In this document: piece after piece, positions 7,366 through 15,888 of the stretch | Layout of the letters: each line of letters opens with the position of its first letter | How positions within the stretch are numbered: the stretch's first letter is position 1 | Assembly: GCA_046351455.1 (NCBI GenBank) | Contig: JAXLYM010000003.1 | Coordinates: 248,001-312,000 of the forward strand | Source: JADJRH01 sp046351455 | Lineage (GTDB): Bacteria; Myxococcota_A; Polyangia; Polyangiales; Polyangiaceae | DNA: 64,000 nucleotides | Direction of reading: 5' to 3' | Notes under the pieces: generated by a model | Told to the model about the DNA's origin: nothing | The model's input: only the letters and a program-made list of their open reading frames with translations | Database searches by the model: none | Translations under genes and position numbers: made by a program

Positions 7366-9330
7366 TCACGCCGGGATGGCCTGCACACGGGACACGCTCG
7401 GGGGCGGGTCGACGTGGGCGCGGATCTCCTCCAAGAAGGCGGGGCCCAGGTCCAGAAGGCGCCTCTCCCCGACGCCGCGGATTCGGCGGAACGACTCCGG
7501 ATCCGTGGGGCGAAGCGTAGCCATCTCTCGCAACGAGACGTCGCCGAAGATGACGTACGCCGGGACGTCGCGCTCGTCCGCGATCGCTCGACGCAGCTTG
7601 CGGAGCCGCTCGAACAACTCCTCGTCGAAGGAGGACGCGTCCGGTGAAGACGGCTCGGAAGGAGCCTTTTCGCTCGCGGCGACGGACGGGCGCGACGGGG
7701 CGAGGGGGCGCGTCAGCGGGATGGGGGTGCGCTTCGACAAGGCCTCTCGGCCCGCGGGGGTCACCTCGAGGACGTTGAAGCCGCCGTGATCGTCCATGCG
7801 CAAGAGGCCGAGTCGCAACAGCTCGCGGCCGATCGCCAGCCACTCGGCGCGCGGGCGCTCCTTGCCGATCCCGTACGTCGACAGGCCCTCGTGGCCGAGG
7901 CGGTGGATCTTCTCGCTGTCCGCGCCGCACAGCACCGCGGCCACGTGCGTGAGGCCCATCGAGATTCCGCTCCTCTGTTGAATACGCAGGACACAGCTCA
8001 TCAGCTTCTGCGCCTCGATCGTGCCGTCGTACACCTCGCGCGGTGAGAGGCAGTTGTCGCACCCGCGACACGGGGTCTCCGCGCGGGATTCGCCGAAATA
8101 CGCGAGCAACGCGCGGCGGCGGCAGCTCCCGGACTCGGCGAAGGACACCATCTCTCGGAGCTTCTTTCGGGCGCGCGCGCGGTCCTCGTCATCCGGCTTC
8201 TGGTCGATCAAGCGGGCCTGTTTGACGGCGTCGCCCGGCGCGAAGAAGAGCACCACCTCGGCCGGCTGTCCGTCGCGCCCCGCCCGGCCCGTCTCCTGGT
8301 AATAACTCTCGATGTCGCCCGGCAGATCGTGGTGGATCACGAACCGCACATCGGGCTTGTTGATGCCCATCCCGAAGGCGACCGTCGCGCACACCACGCG
8401 CACCGCGTCGCGCCGAAAGGCCTCCTGCGTCTGCGCGCGGCGGGACGGCTCCAGACCTGCGTGGTACGGCGCCGCATTGACGTGCTCGCGGCGGAGGCGC
8501 TCGGCGAGCTTCTCGGCCCCTCTTCGGCTGTGCGCGTACACGATGCCGGGCTCGCCCGCGTGGCGCTTGCAAATCGCGAGGATCTTGTCGAATGCGGATG
8601 TCCGCGGCTCCACCCGATAGAGCAGGTTCGGGCGGTCGAAGCTCGCGACATAGCACTTCGGATCGCGGAGGCGCAGGCTCGCGAGGATGTCGGCCTGCAC
8701 GCGCTCGGTCGCGGTCGCGGAGAGGGCCATCACCGGCGCCTCCGGGAAGAGGCGGCGAAGATCGGCGATCCGTCGATACTCCGGCCGGAAATCATGGCCC
8801 CACTGGCTGATGCAATGCGCCTCGTCCACCGCGAGGAACCGCACGTCGAACGCCTTCAGCGACGCCAGGAACCCGGGCAAGAGGAGCCTCTCGGGCGCGA
8901 CATAGAGGAGCGAATACCGCCCCTCGAAGAGGCCGCGCATGCGCCGCCGCGACTCTTCGTGATCGAGCGTGGAGCTCAGGAACGTGGCCGGAATCCCCAT
9001 CACGGTGAGCGAGTCGACCTGGTCCTTCATCAGCGCGATGAGCGGCGACACCACGATGGAGAGGCCCTTTCGCACGACGGCGGGGAGCTGGAAACAGAGG
9101 CTCTTTCCGCCGCCCGTGGGCAGGATCGCCAGCACGTCGCGCCCCGAGAGCGCGTCCTTGATGATGTCCTCTTGCAAGGGACGGAACGAGCGAAAGCCGA
9201 AGTGCCTCTCCAGGAGCGAGAGGAGCGCGGCAGTGTCGGGGACGGCCTCTCTCTTCCCAGATGCGGAGTCGCGCCGGGGAGCAGAGGGCCTTTCGGAGGA
9301 GGAGCGGACGGTGGTCGGTGCTTCGAGCAT
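7366..9330 (-). CDS. recQ: ATP-dependent DNA helicase RecQ
   Basis: 654 residues. A 3'-5' DNA helicase of recombination and repair. Walker A is PTGGGKS (71-77), the DEAH box VDEAH (168-172), and motif VI includes QETGRAGRDGQ. The RQC zinc site is visible as four Cys spread over SC...C..CDNC (about 398-425), followed by a winged-helix RQC domain. A Pro/Ser/Ala linker (about 540-570) leads to a C-terminal HRDC domain (about 570-640). The extra N-terminal 30 residues are Ser/Arg-rich. It is the first gene of a probable recQ-moxR operon, and its upstream region holds several inverted repeats shared with the M28 gene. Confidence 0.96.
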   Translation of the reverse strand: MLEAPTTVRSSSERPSAPRRDSASGKREAVPDTAALLSLLERHFGFRSFRPLQEDIIKDALSGRDVLAILPTGGGKSLCFQLPAVVRKGLSIVVSPLIALMKDQVDSLTVMGIPATFLSSTLDHEESRRRMRGLFEGRYSLLYVAPERLLLPGFLASLKAFDVRFLAVDEAHCISQWGHDFRPEYRRIADLRRLFPEAPVMALSATATERVQADILASLRLRDPKCYVASFDRPNLLYRVEPRTSAFDKILAICKRHAGEPGIVYAHSRRGAEKLAERLRREHVNAAPYHAGLEPSRRAQTQEAFRRDAVRVVCATVAFGMGINKPDVRFVIHHDLPGDIESYYQETGRAGRDGQPAEVVLFFAPGDAVKQARLIDQKPDDEDRARARKKLREMVSFAESGSCRRRALLAYFGESRAETPCRGCDNCLSPREVYDGTIEAQKLMSCVLRIQQRSGISMGLTHVAAVLCGADSEKIHRLGHEGLSTYGIGKERPRAEWLAIGRELLRLGLLRMDDHGGFNVLEVTPAGREALSKRTPIPLTRPLAPSRPSVAASEKAPSEPSSPDASSFDEELFERLRKLRRAIADERDVPAYVIFGDVSLREMATLRPTDPESFRRIRGVGERRLLDLGPAFLEEIRAHVDPPPSVSRVQAIPA

Positions 9331-9344
9331 GCCCCCTTATTTGC

Positions 9345-9360
9345 GAGCGGTGTGCCGCTC
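9345..9360. promoter_or_regulatory. Inverted repeat upstream of recQ
   Basis: Perfect dyad GAGCGG-tgtg-CCGCTC, 15 bases upstream of the recQ start on the minus strand. It could be an operator or an mRNA hairpin over the recQ leader. Confidence 0.35.
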
Positions 9361-9398
9361 CGAAATGGCTTTTTTTGTAGGACCTGCGATCCGAAATA

Positions 9399-9436
9399 GG
9401 TGTCGGCCCGACACCCCCGACATGGCGGCCGACACC
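9399..9436. promoter_or_regulatory. Repeated CCGACACC boxes between recQ and the M28 gene
   Basis: GGTGTCGG (9399-9406), one base, CCGACACC (9408-9415) form a perfect 8-bp dyad; a third half-site CCGACACC lies at 9429-9436. This looks like a binding-site cluster in the shared upstream region of two divergent genes. No regulator can be named. Confidence 0.35.
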
Positions 9437-9494
9437 CTCGGGACGACGATCCGCGCTTGACGCCGCGCCCTCGGCGGCCCATCTCCCGGGACCC

Positions 9495-10727
9495 ATGGCC
9501 TCCGACGAGACTCCCCCGCACGACTTCGCCCCGTATCGCCTCCTCTGCGAGATCTTGCAGAGCTTCCCCGCGCGGCTCGCCGGCAGCCCGGAGGAGCGCG
9601 GCGCGCAGGAGCGGCTCGCGAAGGCCTTCGAAGAGATCGGCGGAGAGCCCACGTGGCACCCGTTCGACTGGCCCCCTCACCTGTACGGCGGCCTCGCGCT
9701 CAACTTCGGTGTCGGCGTCCTCGGCGCCGTCGTGGCGAAGCGATCTCCCACCCTCGGGCTCACGCTCGGCCTGGTCTCCACCGCGAGCGCCGTCAGCGAG
9801 CTGACCCGCCGCGGCCTCATGCTGCGGCGACTGCAGGGAAAGCGCGCGTCCCAGAATCTGATGGTGACGTTCCGCCCGCCGGGGGAGGCCGGGATGGAGC
9901 CAGTCCGTCGCCTCGTCCTCCTCGCGCACGCGGACAGCGCGTACACCGGGGTCATCTTCAATCCGAAGGTCATCCGCGCGTCGCTGCGTCCCCCGCCGGA
10001 GCCGCTCTCGTGGCTGAAGAAGCAGCTCCGCCTCCCGACCGCGAGCCTCGCGGGCCTCGCAGCCCTCGCCGCCGCCCGCGTCGCCGGCGCGAACGCCCCG
10101 TGGATCGATGTCGCGACCGGCGTGCTCGCGATCCCGCCCGCGATCGTGGCCGCCCTCAACACCGAGGTGCTGATTCGCAATCACGTGGTGCCCGGCGCCG
10201 CGGACAACGTGACCGGGTGCGTCTCCGTCGTGGAGCTGTGCCGCCGCCTCGTGCCGGTGCTTCCGGCGCGGACGGAGCTCGTCGCGGTGATCACCGGAAG
10301 TGAGGAGTCGGGCACCGGCGGCGCCTTCCGCCTCGCGGAGAAGATGGAAGGCCGCTGGGACAAACAGACCACCACCGTGCTCGCGATCGACACGATGACG
10401 AACGGCGATCTCTGCGTATTGGAAGAGGGCGAATTGTGGCGCCACCCCGTCCCGGAGCGCCTCCGCGCGGCCATTCAATCCACGAGCGCGGAGCCCGGAA
10501 TGCCGAACGTCCGCGAGTACCCGATCCCGGCCGGCGCGACCGACGCGCTGCCGTTCCTGGTGCGCGGGTTCGCCGCGGCGGGCCTCTCCAGCATCGATCC
10601 GGACATCGGCGCCCCCCGCAACTACCACCATCCGACCGACACGGCGGAGAACGTGGACCCGGCGGAGCTGCGCCGCTCGCTCGATTTCTCGGAGCGGCTC
10701 TGCCTCCGGATCCTGGACGGGCACTGA
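9495..10727 (+). CDS. M28 family zinc aminopeptidase, membrane-associated
   Basis: 410 residues. M28-type metal ligands can be placed: H145 (AHADS), D237 (AADN, bridging), E270/E271 (SEESG, general base and ligand), D299 (AIDT) and H378/H379 (YHHPTDT). Between the first and second ligands lies an insertion with two hydrophobic stretches (about 183-197 and 205-222), and another hydrophobic run covers about 66-80, suggesting attachment to the inner membrane rather than secretion; there is no clear signal peptide. The substrate is probably peptides or amino-acylated small molecules. It is divergent from recQ and convergent with the Cys-rich lipoprotein gene. Confidence 0.88.
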   Translation: MASDETPPHDFAPYRLLCEILQSFPARLAGSPEERGAQERLAKAFEEIGGEPTWHPFDWPPHLYGGLALNFGVGVLGAVVAKRSPTLGLTLGLVSTASAVSELTRRGLMLRRLQGKRASQNLMVTFRPPGEAGMEPVRRLVLLAHADSAYTGVIFNPKVIRASLRPPPEPLSWLKKQLRLPTASLAGLAALAAARVAGANAPWIDVATGVLAIPPAIVAALNTEVLIRNHVVPGAADNVTGCVSVVELCRRLVPVLPARTELVAVITGSEESGTGGAFRLAEKMEGRWDKQTTTVLAIDTMTNGDLCVLEEGELWRHPVPERLRAAIQSTSAEPGMPNVREYPIPAGATDALPFLVRGFAAAGLSSIDPDIGAPRNYHHPTDTAENVDPAELRRSLDFSERLCLRILDGH

Positions 10728-10754
10728 CGTCGAGCGGCCCGCGGGATCCGCCGA

Positions 10755-10769
10755 GATCCGCCGCGGATC
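10755..10769. terminator. Palindrome between convergent genes
   Basis: GATCCGC-C-GCGGATC is a perfect 7-bp dyad between the stops of the M28 gene and the lipoprotein gene at 10768; a shared terminator is possible, though no T-run follows. Confidence 0.35.
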
Positions 10770-11652
10770 AGTTCGTGGCCGCCTGTCCGTCGCAGGCGGC
10801 GCCGCCGTCCACGCACACGTTCAGCTTGCACGCGCCGCTGCAACACTCTTCATCCACCAGGCACGGAGTCCCGTCCGACTGGCGACACCGGCCGTCCTTG
10901 CACGACTGGCTCGCACAATCCCACGCGGCGTTGCAAGGGTAGCCGTTCCCGGCGAGGTTCGTACAACCGTCCTCCGGCGTGAGGCACACCTGGTTCTCCG
11001 GACAGCCGGGGTGCCGCGCGCCGACGGGCACCGGCATGCAACTGCCGGCCTTCCCGGGGAGATCGCACGCGAAGCAGGTGCCCTTGCACGTGCTCTCGCA
11101 GCACGCGCCGTTCGCGCAGAACCCCGTCGCGCAGTCCGTCGCGTCGAAGCACGGCTCGCCGAGCAGGCGCTTGCAAGAGCCCCCTTTGCACAGCCCCTTC
11201 GCGTCGTCGCACGGCGTCCCGTCGGGAACCGCCACATGGAGTATTCCTCCGTCGGTGGCGCACTCGTCCCGCGTGCAGTCGTTCGAGTCGTCGTCGGGGT
11301 CGTCCAGGTCCGGCTGCGAGGCGACGGCGCCGGACAGACACACCACCTTGCGACAATCCCCGGTCGTCTGGAGCCCGTCGACGAGCATCCCGTCCGGCCG
11401 GTTTCCCATATTGCAGACGCCCTCTCCGCACCGCGAGATGACGCACGGATCGCTGGATTGCGGGCACATCTCGTCGTTGACGCAGGCCGGGCAGGCCGGC
11501 CCGTCCTCGCAGCCGCAGGAGGCGGTGCACGGCGTATCGCTCGTGCGCGCGGCGCTGCCGAACACACCGCTATCTTCGGCCCGGCACGCCGAGACGCACA
11601 GGGCCACAGCGACGAGAGACACCACGAGACCGAGGGCAGAACGAGCGCTCAC
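10768..11652 (-). CDS. Cys-rich lipoprotein, function unknown
   Basis: 294 residues from a GTG at 11652 with GGAGGGG five bases upstream; the ATG-type reading from 11730 would add a non-signal Arg-rich leader. The signal peptide (VSARSALGLVVSLVAVAL) ends in a lipobox V-S-A-C. The mature part is about 10 percent Cys, in short units such as C-x-x-G-x-C typical of myxobacterial secreted proteins (for example DGTPCDDAKGLCKGGSCK and NGYPCNAAWDCASQSCKDGRC), probably disulfide-bonded outside the cytoplasm. No catalytic motif seen. Confidence 0.8.
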   Translation of the reverse strand: MSARSALGLVVSLVAVALCVSACRAEDSGVFGSAARTSDTPCTASCGCEDGPACPACVNDEMCPQSSDPCVISRCGEGVCNMGNRPDGMLVDGLQTTGDCRKVVCLSGAVASQPDLDDPDDDSNDCTRDECATDGGILHVAVPDGTPCDDAKGLCKGGSCKRLLGEPCFDATDCATGFCANGACCESTCKGTCFACDLPGKAGSCMPVPVGARHPGCPENQVCLTPEDGCTNLAGNGYPCNAAWDCASQSCKDGRCRQSDGTPCLVDEECCSGACKLNVCVDGGAACDGQAATN

Positions 11653-11798
11653 GAAATCCCCTCCTCGACCGCGCCGCGCACCCGCACGGCGTCGCGAGAG
11701 CGTAGCACGGCGCCCGCTCGGAGCCGGCAAAACGCGGCCCTCCGCGCTCCCACGAAATGGCGCTGTTCACCGGCCCGCCGCCCTGCAATGATCACCGA

Positions 11799-12776
11799 AT
11801 GGCAGCTTCGATCTTCTCTTTTCGGTGGGCGATTCGAGGCGTGGGTCTCGCGGCGGCGTGCGGCGCGCTCGTCGCCTGCAGCGCCAATCACACCAGCAGC
11901 GGCGTGGACGGCGGCGGCGGCGCGGCCGGCGCCACCGGCGGATCGACCGGCGGCAGCGTCGCGGGCGCGGGCGGCGGCATCGGCGGCGCGGGCGGCGGCA
12001 TCGGCGGAGGCATCGACACCGGCGGCGCGGCCGGCGGCCCTTCGGGGTGCGACGACGCGACGAAGGGCAATATCTACATCCTGGGCCAAGACAAGCAGTT
12101 TGCGAAGTTCGATCCGCAGACGTCCGCCTTCAACGTGATGGGCACGCTCAACTGCCCCGGTGAGGACTTCCAGTCCACGTTCTCGATGTCGGTCGACCGG
12201 CAGGGCATCGCGTGGGTCCTCTTCCAGGACGGCCAGATTTACCACGTCGACACGAAGACACTGGCCTGCACGCCGACGAGCTTCCTCGCCTGCCAATCGA
12301 ATTTCTGCACCTTCGGCATGGGCTTCGTCGCCGACGCGCCCGGCTCGGACCAGGAGACGCTGTACGTCTCCGGTGTGTACAACTTGTCACCTGGACAGGG
12401 CCTCGCGAAGATCGACGCGAGCACGCTCCAGCTCGTCCCGATCAAGGACTACGACACGCTCGCCGGCAAGGGCGCGGAGCTCACCGGCACGGGGGACGCG
12501 CGGCTCTTCGGCTATTTCCAGGACACGCCGATCCACCTCGCGGAGATCGACAAGACGTCGGCGCACATCCTCACGTCGACGGATCTGCTCGAGATCCCGG
12601 TCGGCACGTCGTGGGCGTTCGCCTTCTGGGGCGGCTCGTTCTACATCATGAGCGGCACCGGCATCCGCAAGTACGATCCGGCCGCGGGCACGACCACGTT
12701 GATCAACGGCAACGTCGGGTTCAACATCGTCGGCGCCGGAGTCTCCACGTGCGCCCCGACCGAAGAGCCCAAGTAA
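11799..12776 (+). CDS. Lipoprotein with Gly-rich spacer and beta-propeller-like body
   Basis: 325 residues from the ATG at 11799 (MAASIFSF), where the signal peptide starts; the lipobox is LVAC. A Gly/Ala spacer of about 50 residues (GGGIGGAGGGIGGG) follows. The rest is repeats of the kind NIYILGQDKQFAKFDPQTSAF and GIAWVLFQDGQIYHVDTKT, each a short strand set followed by an aromatic/Asp turn, suggesting a propeller. A sorting role for the Gly spacer (reaching through the outer membrane) is inference. It overlaps the next gene by 28 bp. Confidence 0.8.
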   Translation: MAASIFSFRWAIRGVGLAAACGALVACSANHTSSGVDGGGGAAGATGGSTGGSVAGAGGGIGGAGGGIGGGIDTGGAAGGPSGCDDATKGNIYILGQDKQFAKFDPQTSAFNVMGTLNCPGEDFQSTFSMSVDRQGIAWVLFQDGQIYHVDTKTLACTPTSFLACQSNFCTFGMGFVADAPGSDQETLYVSGVYNLSPGQGLAKIDASTLQLVPIKDYDTLAGKGAELTGTGDARLFGYFQDTPIHLAEIDKTSAHILTSTDLLEIPVGTSWAFAFWGGSFYIMSGTGIRKYDPAAGTTTLINGNVGFNIVGAGVSTCAPTEEPK

Positions 12777-13981
12777 CGATCCGCCTCGGTTTCGCGGCGC
12801 TCGCGGCGCTCACTGGCGCTTGCGGGCATCGCGCCGACTCCGGATCACCGGGCGGCCCCGACACGACCGCTCCGGCGAGCGTGGCAGTCACCGGCGCGAC
12901 GTCCGCGGAGGCCGCGACATCCGCCGTCGCGACCTCCACGGAGGGCCCGGCGCTCACCGCGGACTCCCCACCTCCGAAAGACCACGTCACGTTGATCGCG
13001 GGCGGCGACGTGTGCCTCGGCCGGTCGATCGGACAGGCGCTCTTGAAGGACCCCGCCTTCGATCCCTTCGAGTCGGTGAAGCGCCTCCTCTCCACGGCCG
13101 ATCTGCGCTTCGTCAACCTGGAGAGCCAGCTCAGCGATCAGAAGGGAGAGACCCAGTCTCCCACGATGAAGCTCAAGTTCACGGGCCCGCCGTCCGGCGC
13201 GGACGCGCTCGCCCGCGCGCACATCGACGTCGTCTCCGCCGCGAACAACCACATGTGGGATTACGGCAAGGACGCCTTCTTCGCGACCCTCGACAACCTC
13301 GATCGCGCGAAGGTGCGCTACGCCGGCGCCGGCCGCACGCGCGAAGAGGCCTATTCGCCCGCGATCCTCACGTCCGGCGGCCTCCGCGTGGCCTTCGTCG
13401 CGTTCACCGGCATCTGGAACCAGGGCGATCTCGCGTACCACGAGGCCAAAGACCACGTCGCGCGCGCGTCGCGAGAGGCCGTGATCGCGGCCGTGAAGGC
13501 GGCCCGAGCGACGCCCGGCGTCGACTTCGTGGTGGTCAGTTACCACGGAGGCGAAGAGTACGTCTCGGTCCCTCTGCAGCTCGCGATCGACCTGCACCAC
13601 GCGGCGATCGACGCGGGCGCGGACGCGGTGCTCGGCCACCACCCCCACGTCACGCAGGGCATCGAGATCTACCGCGGAAAGCCCATCTTCTACAGCCTCG
13701 GCAACTTCCTCATGCGCACGCACGGCACCCACACCGAGACGGAGATTGCCCACCTCGCGCGCCTCACGTTCCACAAAAAAGAGGGCGTTTCGGCCTGGAT
13801 TTGCCCGTACCGCATCACCGGCCTCGTGCCGCACGCGGTGCTCCTCGCGGACGAGACGCGCCGGGATCTCGCGGAGAGGATCTTCCGACAACGCGTGCGC
13901 GTCATCCAGGGATCCATCGTATCCTCGGCGAAAATAGCCTCGACGGAAGAAGACGGGTGCGCAAAGGTGACCGGGCCGTAG
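12749..13981 (+). CDS. CapA/PgsA-family lipoprotein (calcineurin-like fold)
   Basis: 410 residues from a GTG at 12749, inside the end of the previous gene. GGAG lies seven bases upstream, and only this start gives a proper signal (RPDRRAQVTIRLGFAALAAL) with lipobox LTGAC. The body matches capsule-synthesis CapA proteins: GGDVCLGR, FVNLESQLS, SAANNHMWDYG, VVVSYHGGEE and LGHHPHVTQG, whose Asp/Asn/His form a metallophosphoesterase-like site. Family members include poly-gamma-glutamate capsule proteins and enzymes of unknown specificity. A 70-residue Thr/Ala/Ser spacer follows the lipid anchor. The 28-bp overlap suggests coupling with the propeller lipoprotein. Confidence 0.85.
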   Translation: MRPDRRAQVTIRLGFAALAALTGACGHRADSGSPGGPDTTAPASVAVTGATSAEAATSAVATSTEGPALTADSPPPKDHVTLIAGGDVCLGRSIGQALLKDPAFDPFESVKRLLSTADLRFVNLESQLSDQKGETQSPTMKLKFTGPPSGADALARAHIDVVSAANNHMWDYGKDAFFATLDNLDRAKVRYAGAGRTREEAYSPAILTSGGLRVAFVAFTGIWNQGDLAYHEAKDHVARASREAVIAAVKAARATPGVDFVVVSYHGGEEYVSVPLQLAIDLHHAAIDAGADAVLGHHPHVTQGIEIYRGKPIFYSLGNFLMRTHGTHTETEIAHLARLTFHKKEGVSAWICPYRITGLVPHAVLLADETRRDLAERIFRQRVRVIQGSIVSSAKIASTEEDGCAKVTGP

Positions 13982-14112
13982 TCGCGGAGACCTTCGCTGG
14001 ACGGGCCTGTCGGGACGTGGCAGTTCGCCCGCCCCCCGTTGAACGTCGATTTCACCGCCCGATGGGTGATCCCCTGTTGCGCGGTCACGACACCTTCGGA
14101 TAGGAAAGAACC

Positions 14113-14673
14113 ATGCGAGCCCTGGCCACCCTCTCGGGTACTCTACTTGCCGCATCCGCGCTGCTCCTCGCGAACGAGGCGAGCGCGCAGCTCATCATCA
14201 AGAACCCGTCGGATCACCCGGATTTCCGCGCCGAGCTGGAGCCGCACGGCGTGCTCGTTCCGTGGGGTGACTCGTTCGGATACGGCCGTTACTACGGCTA
14301 CAACGGCCACGCGATCGGCGCCGGCGTCGGCTTCCGCGCGACGATCAAGGTCGCCGATCCGGTGATTCCCCGCCTCAACAACACGATCGGCATCACCTTC
14401 GGCCTCGACATCACGAACTGCGACTATTGCTATAACCGAGAGCGCTTCTCGTTCTGGACGCCGGTGGGCGCGCAGTGGACCTTCTTCTTGACGCGCCAGT
14501 GGAGCGTGTTCGGTGAGCCGGGCCTCATCATCTTCTCGGACGGCTTCTACCGCAACGCCTGGGTCGACCCGATGTTCGAGGTCGGCGGCCGCTGGCACTT
14601 CAAGGACAAGATCACGCTCACCATGCGAGTCGGCTATCCGTTCGTGACAGTCGGCGTCAGCTTCTTCATTTAG
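14113..14673 (+). CDS. Outer-membrane beta-barrel-like protein
   Basis: 186 residues with AGGAAAG upstream. Signal peptide of about 25 residues ending ANEASA-Q. The mature part alternates polar and hydrophobic residues, with glycine-rich turns and many aromatics, ending in VTVGVSFFI, a typical C-terminal beta-signal with terminal aromatic/hydrophobic residues. A small barrel of about eight strands is plausible. Two Cys (NCDYC) lie mid-protein. No functional motif is recognised. It stands alone between the CapA gene and the site-2 protease gene. Confidence 0.75.
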   Translation: MRALATLSGTLLAASALLLANEASAQLIIKNPSDHPDFRAELEPHGVLVPWGDSFGYGRYYGYNGHAIGAGVGFRATIKVADPVIPRLNNTIGITFGLDITNCDYCYNRERFSFWTPVGAQWTFFLTRQWSVFGEPGLIIFSDGFYRNAWVDPMFEVGGRWHFKDKITLTMRVGYPFVTVGVSFFI

Positions 14674-14736
14674 CCCCGCCCCCGCGCTCCGCACGAAGTG
14701 GAGCGACACGGCTCGCAAACCTACTAGCGGGCCGCT

Positions 14737-15867
14737 ATGCTGCCGAAAATGCCCTGGTACCTGTACCTCATCGGCGCCCTCGGCCTGGCGCTGCTCATGA
14801 TCGTGCACGAGGGAGGTCACTTCCTCGCGGCGCGCGCGTACGGCATGCGGGTGACCAAGTTCTCGATCGGCTTCGGGCCCACGATCTTCAAGGTCGTCCC
14901 GGACGAGGGGTACTTCTGGTTCACCACCGCCGCCGGCCGCATCCGCATCCGCTTGTGGCGTCACGATCCCGAGAAGCACGGCCCCACGGTGTTCCAGGTC
15001 GCCGCGATCCCGTTCCTCGCGTACGTGCAGATCGCGGGCATGAACCCGCTCGAAGAGGTCGACCCGAACGACAAGGGCAGCTACGCGAACGCGAGCCTCG
15101 TCGGCCGCATCGTCGCGATCTTCGCCGGCCCGCTCGCGAACTACCTCTTCGCGTCGGTGCTGTTCCTCGGCGTGTACTCGGTCGCCGGCAAGCTCGTCAC
15201 GGTCGACCGCGACTCCACCACGATCAGCGTGCTCGACGGCCGCCCCGCGTCGAACGCGGGCATCAAGGACGGCGACACGATCGTGAACGTCGGCGGCGTC
15301 GAGGTCGAGAACTGGACCAAGATGGCCGAGAACATCTCGAAGCACCCCGGCGAGAAGATCCCGATCACCGTGAAGCGCAACAACGAGCGCGTGACGATCG
15401 AGGTCACGCCCTCGGACGAAGGCGGCAAGGGCCGCATCGGCGTCGGCCTCTACCGCTACCGCCAGAAGGTCAGCCTGCAGGAGGCCGGCGAGCTCGCGGT
15501 GAAGCGCCCCGCCCTCGTTTTGAAGGACCTCGTGCTCGGTCTCGGGGAGTGGCTCCGCCGCCGCACGGTGGAGGATCTCGGCGGGCCGAAGAAGATGGTC
15601 GAGGCGACGGCGGAGGCCGCGAAGAGCGGATGGGCCGATTTCGTCGAGTTCATGGCCGCGCTCTCCGCGTACCTCGGCGCGTTCAACCTCATCCCGTTCC
15701 CCGCGCTCGACGGCGGCCGCCTGATCTTCCTCGGCTACGAAGCCGCGACGCGCCGCCGCGCGAACCCGCGCATCGAGGCCGTCATCCACGGCGTCGGCCT
15801 CATCATGCTCCTCGGGCTGATGGGCTACGTGACGCTCTTCAACGATTTCCGCCTGGGCGCCAAGTAA
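14737..15867 (+). CDS. Site-2 protease, RseP/M50B family
   Basis: 376 residues. An intramembrane zinc metalloprotease: HEGGH at 24-28 in the first membrane helix and NLIPFPALDGG (about 317-327) supplying the third ligand. A single PDZ domain sits between (about 140-225, including GRPASNAGIKDGDTIVNVGG). At least four hydrophobic helices. RseP has about 450 residues and two PDZ domains; this shorter one-PDZ form resembles the Gram-positive and deltaproteobacterial type. It may cleave anti-sigma factors or leftover signal peptides; no anti-sigma gene is adjacent. Confidence 0.92.
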   Translation: MLPKMPWYLYLIGALGLALLMIVHEGGHFLAARAYGMRVTKFSIGFGPTIFKVVPDEGYFWFTTAAGRIRIRLWRHDPEKHGPTVFQVAAIPFLAYVQIAGMNPLEEVDPNDKGSYANASLVGRIVAIFAGPLANYLFASVLFLGVYSVAGKLVTVDRDSTTISVLDGRPASNAGIKDGDTIVNVGGVEVENWTKMAENISKHPGEKIPITVKRNNERVTIEVTPSDEGGKGRIGVGLYRYRQKVSLQEAGELAVKRPALVLKDLVLGLGEWLRRRTVEDLGGPKKMVEATAEAAKSGWADFVEFMAALSAYLGAFNLIPFPALDGGRLIFLGYEAATRRRANPRIEAVIHGVGLIMLLGLMGYVTLFNDFRLGAK

Positions 15868-15888
15868 GCGCTCTCCCCTTCATTTCCC

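Noticed and set aside
6281..8071. 596-residue long form of the MoxR protein
   Set aside because: Residues before MLSLTP are antisense to recQ and Arg/Pro-rich; the start at 7336 fits the family length.
11888..12070. Gly-rich DNA of the lipoprotein spacer as a separate small gene
   Set aside because: It is the in-frame spacer of the 11799 gene; the minus-strand frame is only Pro/Ala.
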